52,922 bases of DNA from Alphaproteobacteria bacterium (GCA_026400755.1 JAPLOM010000024.1:1-52922), one strand, 5' to 3'; counted from the stretch's first letter, positions 1 to 8,652 are shown. Notes: a model not told the origin generated them from the letters alone. Numbers and translations are program-made.

Positions 1-75
1 GCCTTGGCCGCTCAGAACATCAACCTGCCGCAGCTTCGCAACGATCTCTTCTGCCGTGTGTCTCTTCCTCGCCAT
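1..75 (-). CDS. IS3-family transposase OrfA, N-terminal fragment (runs off window)
   Basis: Only the first 25 codons are inside the window. They begin MARKRHTAEEIVAKLRQVDV, a typical start of the helix-turn-helix OrfA of IS3-family elements, which binds the element's ends and is normally fused to the DDE integrase by programmed frameshifting. The ATG at 75 is preceded by AAGGAGG at good spacing. The rest lies left of the window. The short length limits subgroup assignment, but the family call is fairly firm. Confidence 0.75.
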   Translation of the reverse strand, partial: MARKRHTAEEIVAKLRQVDVLSGQG

Positions 76-137
76 CGTCGTCCTCCTTCATGGCAAAAAC
101 ATACCTCAGGGAGGACCACTTCAAAGGGGGCAGATCA
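1..137 (-). mobile_element. IS3-family insertion sequence, terminal part
   Basis: The minus strand from 137 starts with TGATCTGCCCCC, which resembles IS3-family terminal inverted repeats, and then an orfA start with a strong Shine-Dalgarno follows at 75. The element runs off the left edge, so only its left end is seen. Its outer end falls inside a proline racemase-family reading frame, which it truncates. The target duplication cannot be judged without the other end. Family assignment rests on the orfA N-terminus and the terminus sequence. Confidence 0.8.
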
Positions 138-844
138 GTCGTCCGCGCGGATGTGAACAGCATCATGTAGCAGCGGTGGATGTCCGGTCTCAGCGGATGA
201 CGTATGACGAGTTGCCGGTTCAGTTCTGGAAGGATGCGGTTCGCCATGGCCACGAGTTGCGCTTCGTTGGAGGGGAGCAGCGCAAGTCCCAGAAGATCGG
301 CATCGACGAACGCATAGAAATCGCCGCCATAGGCGACGTCCACCATCACGTCTCCCAAACCTTGCACCGTGATCGCCGCGCTCTTGTGAAGGAGGAATGA
401 CTCGACATTGACGAAGCTCGCTTCGCCGACGGCACCGTCCCGCACGTCCACATCGCATGTGACCATTCCCGCGGGCGTCTCGAGACGGACGGTCGTCACG
501 GGCTCGATGACGGGAACCATGCCCGTCGCGACGACGGTCGTTGCGACGCCGAGAACGGATGTCCCCGACATGGGGACATATTCATCCTGCTCCATGATGA
601 TGAGGGAGAAGTCGGCGTCGGTGGAGAACGGCGCCATGAGAAGCGCCGAGCACATCATGCCGTGCCCGCGGGGTTCGAAGTTGGGCATCCGCCGCAGGCC
701 GTCGTCGTTGCGCCAAAGCCATTCCCGCCGCTCCAGGAGCGTTTTGCCCGGTGGAATCGGATAGCCGCCGACGATAACTCGCGTCGAATTGCCTTCCGTG
801 TGCGAATCGATCGTCCGGACGGCGCGGCGGAAGGCGAAATGCAT
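138..844 (-). pseudogene. Proline racemase/hydroxyproline epimerase family, 3' end removed by IS
   Basis: The first 236 or so codons match the proline racemase fold: the N-terminal TIDSHTEGN motif, HGMMCSALL, and an active-site loop YVPMSGTSVLG. In true proline racemases the loop has Cys (MCGHG); here it has Ser93, as in the subgroup that contains trans-3-hydroxyproline dehydratases and epimerase-like members. The second catalytic half, with the usual DRSPCGTGTS-like motif, is missing because the IS3 end begins at 137; the codons after Thr are IS sequence. Full-length members have about 330-345 residues. The start is placed at ATG 844 (AGGGGA upstream); a TTG at 853 is the alternative. Almost certainly inactive. 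Confidence 0.8.
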
Positions 845-895
845 GAAGACCAATCCCCTGCTGCAGAGGCGGTATCAGCACGACCAGGAAGAACC

Positions 896-921
896 GCGGC
901 CGGCATGAGAGAGCCGGCCGC
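896..921 (-). terminator. Hairpin after the VOC gene, weak terminator
   Basis: GCGGCCGGC and GCCGGCCGC pair over 9 bp with an 8-base loop. The hairpin lies just downstream of the minus-strand VOC gene (stop at 934). On the minus strand it is followed by a modestly T-rich stretch (GGTTCTTCC), so termination is plausible but weak. Confidence 0.45.
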
Positions 922-933
922 AGCTGGAATCGT

Positions 934-1314
934 CTACTTCGGATTGCTGCAGGCGGCCATGATCTTGTTGCCGTCCGGGTCGCGCACATAGGCGGCGTAC
1001 GAGGTCTTCTTCTCGGGTGGGCGGAAGCCCGGAGGGCCTTCGCAAGTGCCGCCCGCGGCCAAGGCTGCCTGATGGAACTTGTCTACCGCCGCCGTATCCG
1101 ACGCCGTGACGGTGACCTGGGTGCCGTTGCCCGCGGTGGCCGGCTGACCGTTGCGGGGCATGCAGATGAAAAAGTTGGCCTTTTCCGCCGGGCCATAGCC
1201 GGTGAATTTTTCGCCGGTGCTGACGCGCTTATAGCCGAGCGCGCCAAACGCGGCATCATAGAATGACGTGGCGCGCTTCATGTCGCGGACGCCGAAGACC
1301 ACGTTGGTAAGCAT
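934..1314 (-). CDS. VOC (glyoxalase/bleomycin resistance-type) family protein
   Basis: A 126-residue single-domain protein of the vicinal oxygen chelate superfamily. It opens with the usual strand and helix pattern (VVFGVRDMKRATSFYDAAFG) and ends with YVRDPDGNKI, the typical last VOC strand and turn. The substrate is unknown; family members include glyoxalases, dioxygenases and drug-binding proteins. A second, clearly related protein lies at 38061-38462; both carry a GNGTQ segment and a Cys near the C-terminus. It is transcribed toward the disrupted racemase, with a hairpin between. ATG at 1314 is the natural start. Confidence 0.85.
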   Translation of the reverse strand: MLTNVVFGVRDMKRATSFYDAAFGALGYKRVSTGEKFTGYGPAEKANFFICMPRNGQPATAGNGTQVTVTASDTAAVDKFHQAALAAGGTCEGPPGFRPPEKKTSYAAYVRDPDGNKIMAACSNPK

Positions 1315-1470
1315 GGATGCCTATCCTTGTGTAGCGGTTGCTGAACCATGGACAAAGTCTATTCCACGGCTGAGGCCCTGGCGACAGCACCTCGGCGCTT
1401 TGAAATCGCATGGAAATATGGGTGAATGGCGCCAAGGGGGCGGCGCGGCTGACGCGCCGGTGAAATACAT

Positions 1471-2275
1471 ATGTCTTGGTTCGAACATTTCCTGACTTCG
1501 GCGTCGAATTGGCAGGTCTTCGCCGTGCTGATCACGGTCATCGTGTCGACCGGCACGCTTCTCGCGGCGGTGGTCTACAACGTCATGCGCGTCACCGGCA
1601 CCGAGTTGGACCAGCGCAGCCGCGACTATGCGCAGATCGTCTATCTGGGCCTTTTCGCCTTGGCCGCCTTGATGATGACTCTCTCCACACTCGAGGCACG
1701 CGCGTCGATTGGCAAGGTCAGCACGAAGGTCAAAGAGGAGGGGTTCACTCTCGTCCATCTCGACCGGCTGCTGATGCATTACGGCCCGGAGCGAACCTCG
1801 GAAGCGCGCCATACGCTGTCCGACTACGCCAAGGCGGTGATTGCCGAGGATTGGCCGTTGATGCGACAGGGTGCCCCGGACGGTTCGCCCCACGTCTATA
1901 GAATTGCTCGCGCGGCTCAATCGCGCCTTGGGCGAATTGCCTGAAAATCATCGCGGTCTGGTGGACCGCATGCTGGAAGATCTGAACGACCTCGAACAAC
2001 AGCACGACGACCGGATCATCGCGGCATCGGACATGCGGCTGCCCACCCTTTTCTGGTGGCTGATCGGCGCACTTGTCGCAGCGGTGTGTGTCATGGCGGG
2101 GCTCATAATCGTGCGGCCGGTGGGTTTCATCTTTCTGGGTGTCAAACTGACGGCCATCGCGCTGATGATCTCTTTCCTTGCCGTTGTGGACGGCCCGTTC
2201 CGGGGCGAAACGGCGGTCTCGGCACAGCCCATTGTCTACGCCCTCGACTACCTTTCCGCTGCCAACGGCAAGTGA
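1471..2275 (+). pseudogene. DUF4239 membrane protein, split by a frameshift
   Basis: The first reading frame (1471-1944) gives two N-terminal membrane segments and a soluble region; the last part of it (after about 1880) is nonsense-like. The next frame continues the family from about 1885 to 2275 with ELLARLNRALGELPENH, two more membrane segments and MISFLAVVDGPFRGE, which matches the DUF4239 (bestrophin-like) C-terminus. Joining both frames gives about 265 residues, the normal size. The frame changes by one base between about 1880 and 1905. This may be a true mutation or an indel error in the sequence. Function of the family is unknown. Confidence 0.75.
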
Positions 2276-2348
2276 CGGCGCGCTATTGACGCTGCGGCAG
2301 CGGCGGGGCACACAGCGTGCGCGTCTCCACCAAAGATTTCCGGCCGAT

Positions 2349-3548
2349 ATGAGCCTCCCGCCGTGGTCCCGGCTTGCCCACCCATTGCTTCGCGCGCCCG
2401 CCGACGGGCGTGGCGCGGGCGTGCCCACGGTTTCGGATCGCTACCGCGCGCTGGCTGACGCGGGCGCCATCGGCGCCGATCCCGCGCAAGAGGAAGTCGT
2501 GTCCCGCCTCGACGCGCTGGCGGCATCGCTTGCGGGCCGGAAGCCGGGAACCCTGGCGCGCCTGTTCGGCGCGCGCGAAACGGTGCCACGCGGGCTTTAT
2601 ATCTGGGGACCGGTCGGGCGCGGCAAGACGATGCTGATGGATCTGTTCTTCGACGACGTCTCTGTCGAGCGCAAGCGGCGCGTCCATTTCAACGAATTCA
2701 TGGCCGACGTCCACGCGCGCGTTCACGCATTCAAGCAAAAGGCGGATGGCGACCCGATCGGGCCTGTCGCCCGCGACCTGGCGGCCGAGGCCACGCTTCT
2801 TTGCTTCGACGAGTTCATGGTGAATAACATCGCCGACGCCATGATCCTGGGCCGCCTGTTCTCGGCTCTGTTCAAGGACGGCGTTGTCGTGGTGGCGACT
2901 TCGAACGTCGAGCCGGACCGCCTGTATGCGGGCGGCATCAACCGCGAGTTGTTTCTGCCCTTCATCGACTTGTTCAAGGAACGGCTGGAGGTGGTGCGGC
3001 TCGAAGCGCGTACGGATTTCCGGCTGGAAAAGTTGGCTGGCGAGCCGGTCTATCTGGTGCCCGCGGGACCTGCCTCGCGGTCGGCGCTCGACCGCATCTT
3101 CACCAGCCTTTCCAGGAGCGCGCGCGGCGCGCCCGCCAAACTCATGGTGACCGGCCATCCCGTCGAAGTGCCCCAAGCGGCCGGCGGGGTGGCGCGCTTC
3201 GCTTTCGCCGATCTCTGTTCGAAGCCACTGGGCCCGTCGGATTACATGGCCGTCGCGCACCGCTATCACACGGTCATCATCGACGACATTCCGGTTATGA
3301 ATCGCGAGCGGCGCGATGAGGCGCTGCGCTTCGTCGCGCTGATCGACACGCTTTACGACAGGCGGGTGAAGCTGGTTGCCTCGGCCGCCGCGCAGCCGAC
3401 GGAGCTTTACCGCACCCGGCCCGACGGCGGCGACGCGCTGTTCGAGTTCGAACGCACGATTTCGCGCCTGATCGAGATGCGCTCAGAGGCCTATCTGGCC
3501 TTGCCGCATGGCGAAGCTGCGCCGGACGCCAGCGGATCATCATCCTAG
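2349..3548 (+). CDS. zapE: Cell division protein ZapE (AFG1-like ATPase)
   Basis: A 399-residue AFG1/ZapE-type P-loop ATPase. Walker A is GPVGRGKT (residues 87-94), Walker B is LLCFDEF, and a later IIDDIPVM segment is conserved in the family. In E. coli ZapE associates with the Z ring and influences constriction; in other bacteria and mitochondria AFG1 acts in membrane protein quality control. The open frame extends upstream to 2178, overlapping DUF4239, but family alignment begins around MSLPPWSRLAHPLL, so ATG 2349 was chosen. It is probably transcribed alone or with the preceding broken gene. Confidence 0.9.
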   Translation: MSLPPWSRLAHPLLRAPADGRGAGVPTVSDRYRALADAGAIGADPAQEEVVSRLDALAASLAGRKPGTLARLFGARETVPRGLYIWGPVGRGKTMLMDLFFDDVSVERKRRVHFNEFMADVHARVHAFKQKADGDPIGPVARDLAAEATLLCFDEFMVNNIADAMILGRLFSALFKDGVVVVATSNVEPDRLYAGGINRELFLPFIDLFKERLEVVRLEARTDFRLEKLAGEPVYLVPAGPASRSALDRIFTSLSRSARGAPAKLMVTGHPVEVPQAAGGVARFAFADLCSKPLGPSDYMAVAHRYHTVIIDDIPVMNRERRDEALRFVALIDTLYDRRVKLVASAAAQPTELYRTRPDGGDALFEFERTISRLIEMRSEAYLALPHGEAAPDASGSSS

Positions 3549-3665
3549 GCGGGGGCGGGCCTTTCCCGCACCCCTTACCCCTGCGTATCCTTGGCTCCTG
3601 AGGGCCAAAGCGCGTCGTGTTTCCTTCGAGGCGTCGTCGCGCGGGCCGAACAGGGGAGGGTGCGA

Positions 3666-4754
3666 ATGACGAAGATCGACCGATCGAAAGTGTCCGGCGC
3701 CACGCGCCGCACGATTCTGAAGGGCGCGGCCATGGGCGGCGCCTTGGCCGCCATGGGCCCGTTCGTCCATGGCGCCCGCGCGCAAGCCGCGAAGCGCGTG
3801 GTGTTCGCCACCTGGGGCGGCTCCTGGGAAAAGGCGATGCGCGAGGCGTGGTTCGACCCGTTCACCAAGAAGACGGGGATCGAGGTCGTGACCGTGAGCG
3901 GCAACACCTACGCCAAGATCCGTGCCATGGTCGAAGCTGGCAAGACCGAATGGGATGTGGTCGAGGTCAACCCGGACTTCCAGTGGATTGGAAAGAAGGA
4001 AAATTTGGTCGAGCCGCTCGACTTCAAGATCATCAATTCCGGCGACATCATGAAGATGCCCGGCCTGGTCACTGATGTGTCGGTGCCCCAGGTCATCTGG
4101 TCGAAGGTGATGTTCTACAACACCAAGGCCTTCTCGACGGATAACCACCCGAAGAACTGGGCCGAGGTGTGGGATGTGAAGAAGTATCCCGGCAAGCGCA
4201 CCTTCGGACAGCGCACCAGCAGCGGGGCATTGGAAGCCGCGGCGCTGGCCGACGGTGTGCCGATGGACAAGCTGTTCCCGTTGGATGTCGACCGGGCGCT
4301 GAAGAGCCTGGCCAAGATCCGCGACAACATCCTCTGGTACGACACCAACGCCCAGGGCGAGCAGTTCATGACCGACGGTCAGGCCGTGCTGGGTCTGGTG
4401 CCGGATGGTCGTGCGTTGTCGGCCAAGAAGAACGGCGCACCTATCGACATCGAGTACAACCAGAGCCTGATGAGCTGGGCCAGCATGGTGATCCCGCGCG
4501 GCGCGCCCAACCGCGAAGGCGCCATGCAGCTTATGGCCTACTGCGTCTCGCCCGAGGGCCAGTACAACATGGGCATGGCCTATACCTATGGTCCCATCGT
4601 CCAGAAGGCTTACGAGAAGATCCCGAAGGACCGCGCCGCGACCCTGTCGGGCGGGCCCCAGCAGCAGGGCAAGTACGTCATGACGGACGAGCAATGGTGG
4701 GGCGAGAACAAGGACCAGGTGACGGAGAAGTTCAACCAGTGGCGGTTGGGCTGA
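3666..4754 (+). CDS. Extracellular solute-binding protein, spermidine/putrescine type, Tat-exported
   Basis: 362 residues of the PotD-like substrate-binding class (family 1 solute-binding). The N-terminus has a twin-arginine signal (TRRTILKGAAMGGALAAMG), followed by ARAQAAKRVVFATWGGSWE, typical of periplasmic binding proteins for polyamines or related organic cations. ATG 3666 is chosen over the upstream in-frame start because of GGGAGGG just before it and because the signal peptide starts there. It is the first gene of an operon with two permeases and an M24 peptidase-like gene. The ligand cannot be told from sequence. Confidence 0.88.
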   Translation: MTKIDRSKVSGATRRTILKGAAMGGALAAMGPFVHGARAQAAKRVVFATWGGSWEKAMREAWFDPFTKKTGIEVVTVSGNTYAKIRAMVEAGKTEWDVVEVNPDFQWIGKKENLVEPLDFKIINSGDIMKMPGLVTDVSVPQVIWSKVMFYNTKAFSTDNHPKNWAEVWDVKKYPGKRTFGQRTSSGALEAAALADGVPMDKLFPLDVDRALKSLAKIRDNILWYDTNAQGEQFMTDGQAVLGLVPDGRALSAKKNGAPIDIEYNQSLMSWASMVIPRGAPNREGAMQLMAYCVSPEGQYNMGMAYTYGPIVQKAYEKIPKDRAATLSGGPQQQGKYVMTDEQWWGENKDQVTEKFNQWRLG

Positions 4755-4787
4755 GAACCGGCTGACCGGAAAGCCCGGGACGGGACG

Positions 4788-5645
4788 ATGGCCGCAACGC
4801 GTGCCGCCGGTTTCGCGCGCGCGCGCGTGGAGCTGCTCGTCCTTCCCGGGCTTCTGATCATTGTCGCGCTTTTTCTCTACCCGCTGGTGTCCCTGGTCGG
4901 GATCAGCGTCTACGAGAAAGGCGATTGGACGCTGCGCCACTATCAGCGGCTGATCGACGTGCCCGCTTACGTCCGCGTTCTGCAGCGGACGCTGGTCATG
5001 GGGGCCGCGACGGCCTTTCTCTGCCTTCTGCTCGGCTATCCCTTGGCCTATCGCATCGCGACCACCAGCGGGCGGGTGCGCGCGGCCCTCATCGCCGGAA
5101 TCCTGGTGCCGTTCTGGACCAGCCTCCTGGTCCGCACCTACGGCTGGATGGTGATGCTCAATCCACAGGGCATCCTCAACAAGGCACTGATCTCGGCGGG
5201 CGTGCTGGACAGTCCGCTGACGCTCATCAACAACACGACGGGCGTCCTGATCGGCATGACCCAGATCATGCTGCCTTACATGGTCCTGCCCATCGTCGCC
5301 GTGATGGTGCGGCTCGATCCCGCGCTGATGCGCGCGGCGCGCATTCTGGGGGCGGGGCCCGTGCGCGCCTTCCTGCGTGTCTATCTGCCGCTGACCCTGC
5401 CGGGGATCATGGCCGGGGTGCTGCTGGTCTTCACCATCAGCCTGGGTTTCTTCGTGATCCCCGCGTTGCTCGGCGGCACGAGCGACATCCTGCTGGCTCA
5501 GCTGGTCGAGGTGAACATCAATTCAACGCTCAACTGGGGCCTGGCGGCTGCGCTCTCGACGCTCCTCGTCGTCACCACGCTGATCCTCTACGCGATCGCG
5601 CACCGTTACTTTAGGGTCAGTGCGCTGTGGGGAGACATAAGGTGA
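4788..5645 (+). CDS. ABC transporter permease (PotB-like)
   Basis: A 285-residue inner membrane permease of the polyamine/iron ABC importer class, with about six hydrophobic segments. The cytoplasmic EAA loop is visible as RAARILGAGPVRAFLRVYLP. It lies 33 bases after the binding protein gene and overlaps the next permease by four bases (GTGA), so translation is probably coupled. It should form the transmembrane channel with the following permease. No ATP-binding subunit is encoded in this operon or elsewhere in the window. Confidence 0.9.
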   Translation: MAATRAAGFARARVELLVLPGLLIIVALFLYPLVSLVGISVYEKGDWTLRHYQRLIDVPAYVRVLQRTLVMGAATAFLCLLLGYPLAYRIATTSGRVRAALIAGILVPFWTSLLVRTYGWMVMLNPQGILNKALISAGVLDSPLTLINNTTGVLIGMTQIMLPYMVLPIVAVMVRLDPALMRAARILGAGPVRAFLRVYLPLTLPGIMAGVLLVFTISLGFFVIPALLGGTSDILLAQLVEVNINSTLNWGLAAALSTLLVVTTLILYAIAHRYFRVSALWGDIR

Positions 5646-6430
5646 AGCGCCAGCGCGATTGGAGCGAGGGGGCGCTCAACGTCTTCGTCGGGCTGGTGCT
5701 GGTGTTCCTGGCGCTGCCGACCTTGGCCGTCATCCCTATGTCGTTCAACTCGGCGGAGTTGCTGGTCTTTCCGCCGCCCGGCTACTCGACGCGTTGGTTC
5801 AAGACCTTCTTCCAGCGTCCGGAGTGGTACGGCGCGGCGATCAACAGTGCGATCATCGCAGTGTTGACGACGATCATCGCGACCGCGATCGGCACCGCCG
5901 CGTCCATGGCGCTGGCGCGCAGCCGCTTCCGCCTCAAGGGCGCCGTCGCGGTCGTCTTCCTGCTGCCTATGATGGTGCCGGCCATCGTGACCGGCGTGGC
6001 GCTCTACCGCTCCTACGCCGTCTGGGGCCTGGCGGGCACCATCCCGGGTCTGGTGCTGGCGCACACGATCGTCGCGCTGCCCTTCGTCGTCATCAACGTC
6101 TCGGCGGTCTTGAACCGCATGGACTGGCGCCTGGAGCAGGCCGCGCTCAGCCTCGGTGCCTCGCACCTGCAGGCGTTCCTGCGGGTGACCCTGCCGATCA
6201 TCAAGCCCGGCGTGATGGCGGGTGCCTTGTTCGCCTTCCTGACTTCGTTCGACGAGGTGGTCGTGGCCCTGTTCATGACCGGCGTCGACACGGTCACCCT
6301 GCCGGTTCAGATGTGGGCCGGTATCCGCTTCGAGATCAATCCGGTGGTGGCGGCCGTGTCGGTGATGCTGGTCGGCCTGTCCGCCTTCGTCTTCACCGTC
6401 TATGCCCTGTTGAGGAGGTCCCAGCCATGA
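5642..6430 (+). CDS. ABC transporter permease (PotC-like)
   Basis: A 262-residue second permease with an EAA loop EQAALSLGASHLQAFLRVTL near the C-terminal third and several hydrophobic segments. GTG 5642 is taken as the start because it overlaps the previous stop as GTGA; GTG 5627 in frame is an alternative. Its stop overlaps the next start as ATGA. It is the PotC-like partner of the upstream permease in an importer for a small, probably cationic or amino-acid-derived solute. Confidence 0.88.
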   Translation: MKRQRDWSEGALNVFVGLVLVFLALPTLAVIPMSFNSAELLVFPPPGYSTRWFKTFFQRPEWYGAAINSAIIAVLTTIIATAIGTAASMALARSRFRLKGAVAVVFLLPMMVPAIVTGVALYRSYAVWGLAGTIPGLVLAHTIVALPFVVINVSAVLNRMDWRLEQAALSLGASHLQAFLRVTLPIIKPGVMAGALFAFLTSFDEVVVALFMTGVDTVTLPVQMWAGIRFEINPVVAAVSVMLVGLSAFVFTVYALLRRSQP

Positions 6431-7614
6431 GCACGCCACTGCCCAAGGTCCTGATCGAGGAGGCCGAATTCGCCGGCCGGCGCGCGCGGGCCCAGGAGGC
6501 CGCCAAGGCGCGCGGGCTCGACGCGATCTTGGTTTGCTCGCGCGGCGGCGGGCCGGTCGACCGTTATGCCGATATCATGTACCTGGCGAACTTCTATACC
6601 TCGTTCCCTTACACGCCGGACTTGGCGCCGCACTGGACCGGACGCGCCCATAGTTTTCTTTTTCTGCCGGTGGGCGATCCGGGGCTTCTGATCGCTGACA
6701 TTCCCTATCTTGATGGCGTCGCCATGCCGCGCGAGCGGATCGAGGTGACCGACAACGTGATCGAAAGCGTGATCGCCGCGCTCGGCCGCTTTGGCCTGTC
6801 GCGCGCACGGGTGGGTCTGGTCGGCGACGACGTGCTGCCCGTCGGCATGGCGCGCATGATCCAGGCCGCGCTGCCGGAGATGCGGCTGGAGCCGGCCGAC
6901 GACGTGGTCGGCACCATGCGCATGGTCAAATCACCAGCCGAGATCCAGCGTCTGCGCGCCGCCGCCAAGATCGGCTCACGCATGATCGAGGCCATGATGA
7001 AGGCGGCGGAACCGGGCGCCAGCCACGGCGACGTCATGGCCGCGGGCCTGCAGGTCGTCGTGCCGGCCGGCGGCGCGCTCTACAACTCGTTCATGGCGTC
7101 GGGTACGGGCGGCGACAGCCCGACCTTGATCCGCTCGACCTTTCCCACCTGGCGCTCCGAAACGCCGCTCAAGAAGGGCATGTGGCTGCGCGTCGGCCTG
7201 TCGGGCGTGTTGGACGGTTACGTCTTCGACGTCTCGCGTTCCAAGGCCATCGGGCCAGCGACCAATCATCAGATCGACGCCTTCGAGACGGCGATCGCCA
7301 CGGTGCAGGAAGGCATCAAGGCGACGCGCGTGGGCACCACGGCGGGAGCGGTGGCCGAGACGGGACTTCGGCGCCAGGAGGCCATGGGCTATCCGCTGGG
7401 CGGGGTCTTCTCGGGCTTGGGCCATGGGCTCGGCCTCGGTTGGGACAAGCCGTGGCTGGTCATGGGCGACAAGACGGAGCTTAAGCCCAACATGGTGCTC
7501 AACTACGAGCGCACGGTCAGCCGCGACGGTTATGTCGGCGATTTCGAAGAAACCATCCTTCTGACCCAAGAAGGCACCGAGCTTCTGACCGACGCGCAGC
7601 AGCGGTTCTGGTGA
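6427..7614 (+). CDS. M24 family (Xaa-Pro peptidase/creatinase-like) protein
   Basis: A 395-residue protein with an N-terminal creatinase domain and a C-terminal pita-bread M24 domain. Of the five metal ligands of true prolidases, the first Asp position appears as GLSG (around 257-260), while Asp268 (FDVSRS), His333 (GHGLGLGW), Glu361 and Glu374/375 (GDFEET) are kept. The set is therefore incomplete and the enzyme may be a metal-poor or creatinase-like hydrolase. The start overlaps the permease stop (ATGA), so it should be co-made with the transporter and may process the imported compound. That functional link is inference. Confidence 0.85.
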   Translation: MSTPLPKVLIEEAEFAGRRARAQEAAKARGLDAILVCSRGGGPVDRYADIMYLANFYTSFPYTPDLAPHWTGRAHSFLFLPVGDPGLLIADIPYLDGVAMPRERIEVTDNVIESVIAALGRFGLSRARVGLVGDDVLPVGMARMIQAALPEMRLEPADDVVGTMRMVKSPAEIQRLRAAAKIGSRMIEAMMKAAEPGASHGDVMAAGLQVVVPAGGALYNSFMASGTGGDSPTLIRSTFPTWRSETPLKKGMWLRVGLSGVLDGYVFDVSRSKAIGPATNHQIDAFETAIATVQEGIKATRVGTTAGAVAETGLRRQEAMGYPLGGVFSGLGHGLGLGWDKPWLVMGDKTELKPNMVLNYERTVSRDGYVGDFEETILLTQEGTELLTDAQQRFW

Positions 7615-7640
7615 ACGCGGACGCGCCGCGCGTCCTTTCC

Positions 7641-7679
7641 TATAATGTCCGGGTACATGCGCCGCGGAACTTGCGGCGC
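7641..7679 (+). promoter_or_regulatory. mscL promoter -10 and 5' leader hairpin
   Basis: A perfect TATAAT lies at 7641-7646; no good -35 is seen 16-18 bases upstream. Between it and the mscL start is a perfect 7-bp hairpin, GCGCCGC and GCGGCGC with a 7-base loop (7659-7679). The hairpin has no T tract, so it is more likely a leader structure than a terminator of the upstream operon. Confidence 0.45.
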
Positions 7680-7708
7680 GGGGGCCATCCACGTTCGGAG
7701 ACACGGAC

Positions 7709-8125
7709 ATGTTTCAGGAATTCAAGGCGTTCATCGCGCGCGGCAGCGTCGTCGACTTGGCCGTCGGCATCATCATTGGTGCGGCATTTACCGCGATCGT
7801 GAACTCGCTGGTGGCGGACATCATCATGCCGCCCATCGGGTTCATTCTGGGCGGCATCGACTTCTCGAGCTTCTATGTCGACCTCAGCGGCAAGGGCTAT
7901 GAAAATCTGGATGCCGCGCGCACGGCCGGCGCGCCCGTCTTGGCCTACGGCATCTTCGTCAATGCGATCATAAAGTTCCTGATTGTGGCGTGGGCCGTGT
8001 TCATTCTGGTCAAGCAGGTGAATCGGTTTTACCGCAAGCCCGAGGAATCGCCCGCGCCCACGCCGCCGAACAATCAGGAAGTCCTCTTGGCCGAGATCCG
8101 CGACCTGCTGAAGCAGCGCGGCTGA
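7709..8125 (+). CDS. mscL: Large-conductance mechanosensitive channel MscL
   Basis: 138 residues, the usual length. The N-terminal amphipathic helix and first membrane segment read [20 protein letters not shown], the MscL signature; the second membrane segment follows a short periplasmic loop (about residues 50-75), and a charged C-terminal helix ends the protein. It opens under membrane tension to release solutes during osmotic downshock. A GGAG-containing ribosome site precedes ATG 7709. It ends four bases before the stop of a convergent gene. Confidence 0.97.
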   Translation: MFQEFKAFIARGSVVDLAVGIIIGAAFTAIVNSLVADIIMPPIGFILGGIDFSSFYVDLSGKGYENLDAARTAGAPVLAYGIFVNAIIKFLIVAWAVFILVKQVNRFYRKPEESPAPTPPNNQEVLLAEIRDLLKQRG

Positions 8126-8129
8126 CGGA

Positions 8130-8609
8130 TCAGCGTCGCTTCCGCTTTTTCGCGGCGGTCTTCGCGGATGCCACGGCTGTCGGTTTGTCGCGCGCGGAGG
8201 CCAGGCTGTCGACCTTGTCGATGCAGCGGCAGACGATGATCTCTTGCTTGCCGCCATCGGCCAGCGGGATCGTCTCATGGATGACGGCCGCGCATTCCGT
8301 GTGCTCGGTGTCCTCGCATGCGCCGACGCAGCAGAAATCGATGGGTTTCAAGACGCCCTGCACCATGCGCAGGCGGATCGCGACGCGACAGCCGCGCACG
8401 ATGTTGGCACGCGAGGTCGGGTCGGGTTGCGGAATTGGAATGTCTTCCGGACAGGCGCAGAAGCGCAGGATTTGCCCGACATTTTCCGGATCGCCGCGAT
8501 CGTGGGTACGGCACGGCTGGCCGTTACACGTCCCTTCGCATCGCAGCGACAGGCCGACGACGCGGCCCAGCTTGTTCACGCGACGGATCACCTTCGATAG
8601 GCACGGCAT
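8130..8609 (-). CDS. Cys-rich protein of unknown function
   Basis: A 159-residue protein I do not recognise. It has 13 Cys residues, in clusters such as RCEGTCNGQPC, FCACPE, DFCCVGACEDTEHTEC and IVCRC, and a very basic C-terminal tail (KTAAKKRKRR). There is no signal peptide, so it should be cytoplasmic; the Cys clusters suggest metal or Fe-S binding and the tail suggests nucleic acid contact, but both are guesses. GGGGAGG lies five bases before ATG 8609, a good translation signal. It is convergent with mscL and downstream of a separate minus-strand dioxygenase gene. Confidence 0.7.
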   Translation of the reverse strand: MPCLSKVIRRVNKLGRVVGLSLRCEGTCNGQPCRTHDRGDPENVGQILRFCACPEDIPIPQPDPTSRANIVRGCRVAIRLRMVQGVLKPIDFCCVGACEDTEHTECAAVIHETIPLADGGKQEIIVCRCIDKVDSLASARDKPTAVASAKTAAKKRKRR

Positions 8610-8652
8610 GGCGGCCTCCCCAGTTCGATGATGGAACGATCGTGTGACGCAT

